From Treponema sp. (GTDB lineage Bacteria; Spirochaetota; Spirochaetia; Treponematales; Treponemataceae), in NCBI GenBank assembly GCA_024691105.1, contig JAILNY010000121.1:1-64000 (forward strand): a stretch of DNA of 64,000 nt, read 5' to 3'. Under the pieces are notes generated by a model that was given only the letters and a program-made list of their open reading frames with translations, searched no databases and was not told the DNA's origin. Both the position numbers and the translations under genes were made by a program. Every line of letters begins with the position of its first letter. The stretch's first letter is position 1. Positions 61,252 through 64,000 of this stretch are shown here, in pieces.

Positions 61252-61910
61252 TGCAGTGGGAACAGCTTTTTAAATTAGTCGGCGGTGCTACTGTCGAAAC
61301 TCTTATAATGGTGTTTTTTTCAACATTGTTTTCTGTTATCCTTGGACTCCCGCTTGGAGTTTTAATCTGTGTAACAGATCCAAATGGAATAACTCCAAAG
61401 CCGGTTTTAAATCAGGTATTAAACAGAATTGTTGACATATTAAGATCTTTTCCGTTTTTGATTTTGATGATTGTTCTTTTTCCGTTGTCACGAATCATTA
61501 TTGGTACTACGATTGGAACCGTTGCGACGATTGTTCCTCTTTCGATTGCGGCCGCTCCATTTGTTGCCCGTATTATTGAGACTGCGTTAAAAGAAATTGA
61601 TCCAGGAGTGATTCAGGCTGCGCGTGCGATGGGTTCAACTAATGCACAGATTATTTTAAAGGTTATGATTCCCGAGGCGCTTCCGAGTCTTGTTGACGGG
61701 ATAACTCTTACGATAATTAACGTAATCGGCTATTCTGCAATGGCAGGAACAATTGGCGGCGGCGGTCTTGGCGACCTTGCGATCCGCTACGGTTATCAGC
61801 GCTTTAGAATTGATGTTCTGATTGCAGCGGTTATCGTCATTTTGATTCTTGTCGGTCTTATTCAGATGATTGGAAGCAAGATTTCTGCCGCATTGATGAA
61901 GCGCCGGTAG
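61251..61910 (+). CDS. metI: Methionine ABC transporter permease
   Basis: 219 residues, five membrane segments. ALKEIDPGVIQAARAMGST is the EAA loop that docks MetN, and GYSAMAGTIGGGGLGDLAI is the MetI signature in the membrane. It overlaps metN by one base. metQ lies 202 bases downstream behind its own promoter, so metNI and metQ can be regulated separately. Confidence 0.96.
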   Translation: MQWEQLFKLVGGATVETLIMVFFSTLFSVILGLPLGVLICVTDPNGITPKPVLNQVLNRIVDILRSFPFLILMIVLFPLSRIIIGTTIGTVATIVPLSIAAAPFVARIIETALKEIDPGVIQAARAMGSTNAQIILKVMIPEALPSLVDGITLTIINVIGYSAMAGTIGGGGLGDLAIRYGYQRFRIDVLIAAVIVILILVGLIQMIGSKISAALMKRR

Positions 61911-61931
61911 GGACTGGAAGGAAGTGACAGA

Positions 61932-62001
61932 GAGTTTGCAACGCAAACTCGACGCATCCGCCCGAAATGATTTTGGGAATGAAATGAAGATTAGCGGATG
62001 C
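61932..62001. repeat. Dispersed hairpin element copy before metQ
   Basis: Hairpin GAGTTTGC (61932-61939)/GCAAACTC (61943-61950), then an outer stem GCATCCGC (61954-61961)/GCGGATGC (61994-62001). It has the same layout as the element at 25912-25980, with a compensated base pair in the outer stem. It ends 3 bases before the minus-35 of the metQ promoter. Confidence 0.75.
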
Positions 62002-62003
62002 AG

Positions 62004-62033
62004 TTGACAAATAACCTACAAAAGTAGTATGTT
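62004..62033 (+). promoter_or_regulatory. metQ promoter
   Basis: TTGACA (62004-62009), 18 bases, TATGTT (62028-62033). A leader of about 75 bases follows. Confidence 0.65.
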
Positions 62034-62039
62034 ATTCAC

Positions 62040-62097
62040 ATAATAAAATTTCAGTATCCGCCTGAGAAAACAGGTGCACTTTAAGTGAAATTATTAT
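62040..62097 (+). promoter_or_regulatory. Structured leader of metQ mRNA
   Basis: ATAATAA(AA)TTTCA (62040-62053) pairs with TGAAATTATTAT (62086-62097). Inside are CCTG-AGAAAA-CAGG (62061-62074) and the near-palindrome CACTTTAAGTG (62077-62087), whose last bases compete with the outer stem. It stops 3 bases before GGAG of the Shine-Dalgarno. It matches no SAM or T-box consensus that I can recognise. Confidence 0.45.
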
Positions 62098-62112
62098 AAA
62101 GGAGAATATACT

Positions 62113-62913
62113 ATGAAAAAAATTCTTACTGTAGCAGCATCTGCTGTTCTTGCCGCAGGACTTTTGGTTTCTTGCGGAAAAAAAGAAAAATCAAATGTAA
62201 TCAAAGTTGGAGCTACTCCAGAACCTCATGCAGAAATGCTTAATCTTGTAAAGGAAGATCTTACAGCTGCAGGATATCAGCTTGAAGTAGTTGAATTTAC
62301 AGATTACGTAACTCCAAACGAAGCACTTGAAAACAAAGAAATTGATGCTAACTTCTTTCAGCATCTTCCTTACATGGATTCATTCAACAAAGAAAAAGGT
62401 TTCCACCTTGTTTCTGCTGCCGGAATCCACGTTGAACCAATCGCTTTGTATTCAAAGAAAGTAAGCAATATTGCAGACCTTAAAGACGGTGCAGTAATTG
62501 CAATTCCTAACGATCCTACAAACGAAGGCCGTGCATTGCTTCTTTTGCAGTCAGCTGGTTTGATTACTCTCAACGACAACGCAGGACTTACTGCAACTCC
62601 AATTGATATCAAAGAAAACAAGAAGAATTTTAAGTTCTCTGAAATTGAAGCAGCTTCTTTGCCACGTGTACTTACTGATGTTGATGCAGCAGTTATCAAT
62701 GGTAACTACGCAATTCCTGCAGGTCTTTCTGCAACAAAGGATGGTCTTTTTGTAGAAGGAAGTGAATCTCCATACGTAAATATCATCGCAGTAAAAGCTG
62801 GAAACGAAAACAGTGACGCTATCAAGGCTCTTGTTAAAGCATTGAAGAGCGACAAAGTTAAGGCATGGGTAGCAGAAAGATATCCTAACGGCGAAGTTGT
62901 AGTGGTATTCTAG
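62113..62913 (+). CDS. metQ: Methionine-binding lipoprotein
   Basis: 266 residues. The lipobox LLVSC puts the acylated Cys near residue 21. VIKVGATPEPHAEMLN begins the mature substrate-binding protein, and DYVTPNEALENKEIDANFFQHLPYM is the family signature (NlpA/MetQ). AIPNDPTNEGRALLLLQ and NGNYAIPAGL follow. It delivers methionine to MetNI. It is preceded by AAAGGAG. It has its own promoter. Confidence 0.96.
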   Translation: MKKILTVAASAVLAAGLLVSCGKKEKSNVIKVGATPEPHAEMLNLVKEDLTAAGYQLEVVEFTDYVTPNEALENKEIDANFFQHLPYMDSFNKEKGFHLVSAAGIHVEPIALYSKKVSNIADLKDGAVIAIPNDPTNEGRALLLLQSAGLITLNDNAGLTATPIDIKENKKNFKFSEIEAASLPRVLTDVDAAVINGNYAIPAGLSATKDGLFVEGSESPYVNIIAVKAGNENSDAIKALVKALKSDKVKAWVAERYPNGEVVVVF

Positions 62914-62940
62914 AGTTCGTAAATTACTATTCCAGTAATG

Positions 62941-63000
62941 AGCTCGATTATTGCGAGCTTCACGAGTTTACTTCGTAAACTCTGTGTCAGAGAGCTCGTG
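62941..63000. repeat. Cluster of three palindromes after metQ
   Basis: AGCTCG (62941-62946)/CGAGCT (62954-62959); hairpin GAGTTTAC (62964-62971)/GTAAACTC (62975-62982), identical in sequence to the one at 25912; and CACGAG (62961-62966)/CTCGTG (62995-63000) around it. Confidence 0.7.
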
Positions 63001-63030
63001 AATTCATAAAGGCAGTACTATACAATTAAT

Positions 63031-63129
63031 AAAATACAGAGCGTAACCGAGGGCTGATGACAAACAACTTCGTAAGCGAAGCGCACGCGTTGTTTGTTCA
63101 GCAGACGAGGTGAGAGCTCTGTATTTTTT
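63031..63129. terminator. Large branched hairpin with T-run
   Basis: Outer stem AAAATACAGAG (63031-63041)/CTCTGTATTTT (63117-63127), perfect over 11 pairs and continued by a T-run. Inside, CTGA-TG-ACAAACAAC pairs with GTTGTTTGT-TCAG (63060-63068 with 63089-63097 as core), around a small hairpin TTCG/CGAA (63069-63080). It is much longer than ordinary terminators. The 294-base gap 62914-63207 otherwise holds only the palindrome cluster. Confidence 0.55.
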
Positions 63130-63207
63130 TTATGTAGTGCTTTTTTATTATAAAAAAAAATACTAAAATATTGATGGAAGAGAATTTAAAAAGAATAGAG
63201 GTTGAAT

Positions 63208-64000
63208 ATGAATGATTCCCAGAGAGATAAAAAAATAGTTGATATTATTTTTGCAATTTTTTTTGGACTTGTTTTGTTGGGAATTGTAATTTCAATTATT
63301 CAGCGTACAAATAATAGAACAAATATATTTACGTATCAGGAAAAACGATGCAAAGAAAAACTTAAAGAATCAGAATTAATTCTTGCTAATGCAATATATA
63401 GTAATAATACAAGAAATCTAAAATGGTTATTAGAAACGAACAAAAATATTATCGATAATTCATATTCTGGAGAGAGATATTATTCAATTTTGCACTATGC
63501 TGTAGATACTCAAAAATATGAAGCAACTGAACAATTATTAAAATCTGGTTATAATCCAAATATACAGGATTCCTGTGGACAAACTCCTTTGTATAATGCT
63601 TCAGATTTTTTTGATATATATTTACTTTATAGAAAAGAAATAGATAATATCTCCTGTTTTGTGGACCTCTTATTAGATTTTAATGCCGATCCTGATATTG
63701 CCGATAATTTATTAGACACACCTTTGATAAACACTCCAACCGGAGGGGATGATTTTTCAATTCAACGATTACTTGTTGAAAAGGGAAAATGCAATATTAA
63801 TTTAACGAACAAAGATAAACATTCTGCGGCATATTATGCTTTAAAGTACGAAAAGATTTATCTTGCTCATTTTTTAATAGTTGAACATAAGGCGGATTTG
63901 GTAAAAGAGACTTTTGTTCCAGCATATCTTTTGAGAACCTTTGTTTATCCTTTGGATTCTAAAGAATATAAATTAAAACTGGATATTATAGAGGAATTTA
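63208..64000 (+). CDS. Ankyrin-repeat membrane protein, incomplete at window end
   Basis: ATG 63208, with AGAGG 6 bases upstream, opens a frame that is still open at the last base (264 codons). Residues about 12-32 form one membrane segment (FAIFFGLVLLGIVISII). The rest is ankyrin-type: SILHYAVDTQKYEATEQLLKSGYNPN, DSCGQTPLYNASDFF, VDLLLDFNADPDIADNLLDTPL, CNINLTNKDKHSAAYYALKYEK. The N-terminal helix suggests membrane anchoring with the repeats on one side. Composition is A+T-rich like the island at the start of the window. The C-terminal end is outside the window. Confidence 0.9.
   Translation, partial: MNDSQRDKKIVDIIFAIFFGLVLLGIVISIIQRTNNRTNIFTYQEKRCKEKLKESELILANAIYSNNTRNLKWLLETNKNIIDNSYSGERYYSILHYAVDTQKYEATEQLLKSGYNPNIQDSCGQTPLYNASDFFDIYLLYRKEIDNISCFVDLLLDFNADPDIADNLLDTPLINTPTGGDDFSIQRLLVEKGKCNINLTNKDKHSAAYYALKYEKIYLAHFLIVEHKADLVKETFVPAYLLRTFVYPLDSKEYKLKLDIIEEF

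Noticed and set aside
62004..62112. SAM riboswitch before metQ
   Set aside because: The leader is too short and none of the SAM consensus elements that I know can be placed.
1..64000. CRISPR array, prophage or insertion sequence
   Set aside because: No regularly spaced repeats with unique spacers, no transposase, integrase or phage structural gene was seen.

Overview
The window reads as chromosomal DNA of a spirochaete, most likely a host-associated (gut or rumen type) Treponema. This rests on the spirochaete-style V-type ATPase operon in place of an F-type ATPase, the abundance of short treponemal lipoproteins with a Cys lipobox, TPR, PilZ-like and ComFB proteins, a sensor-poor methyl-accepting chemotaxis protein, an SMC protein without a recognisable hinge, and a secreted GH5 glucanase. 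The species cannot be fixed from sequence reading alone. Only two of the 63 protein-coding loci are clearly broken, and both lie in the first 4.5 kb.

Layout. 1-4.5 kb is a visibly A+T-rich accessory island of ankyrin-like proteins and small lipoproteins. It holds a decayed BrnA-type antitoxin remnant with two in-frame stops and a secreted protein broken by a TGA just after its signal peptide. 4.5-8 kb holds a methyl-accepting chemotaxis protein and argG, which has a near-consensus promoter and an ARG-box-like operator. 8-11 kb is a MoxR-type ATPase, a VWA partner and an unknown protein. 11-16.4 kb holds a MATE exporter, rpe and three envelope TPR/coiled-coil proteins. 16.5-25 kb is a housekeeping run: recA, folK, scpA, scpB, rluB, cmk, rpsA, a GAF/AAA+ regulator and a TPR protein. 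25-28 kb carries a lipoprotein, a dispersed hairpin repeat, tRNA-Arg, tRNA-Pro, an orphan amino-acid ABC permease and tRNA-Val. 27-31 kb carries a ComFB fusion, a lipoprotein plus a PilZ-like protein, and serS. 31-37 kb (minus strand) holds DEAD-box helicase, smc, a small membrane protein and a low-complexity lipoprotein. 37-42 kb holds a glycosyltransferase, clpX, clpP, tig and three tRNAs (Gly, Gly, Leu). 42.5-45.7 kb holds a GH5 glucanase lipoprotein, an Mbeg1-like hydrolase, secG and a PTS EIIA-like protein. 45.7-54.9 kb is the V-type ATPase operon (G/H, C, I, K, F, E, A, B, D) followed by a Usp protein. 54.9-59.6 kb holds a J-domain protein, map, an HtrA protease, 5-formyl-THF cyclo-ligase and a TPR protein. 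59.6-62.9 kb holds a 90-bp tandem repeat, a 76-residue unknown protein and metN-metI-metQ. The window ends inside another ankyrin-repeat membrane protein.

How the parts work together. The V-ATPase operon would couple ATP to ion movement. ScpA, ScpB and SMC are all present although smc is 14 kb away from scpAB. ClpX, ClpP, trigger factor, HtrA and the J-domain protein cover protein quality control. MetNIQ imports methionine. FolK and the formyl-THF ligase serve folate metabolism.

Regulatory sequence is unusually readable: several minus-35/minus-10 pairs with 17-18 bp spacing can be seen. In several genes the minus-10 lies only 6-11 bases before the start codon and no Shine-Dalgarno is present, which suggests leaderless or nearly leaderless mRNAs. 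A family of small palindromic elements with a GAGTTT(A/G)C/G(T/C)AAACTC hairpin recurs between genes, and the flanking arms of two copies co-vary. No insertion sequence, prophage or CRISPR array was seen.
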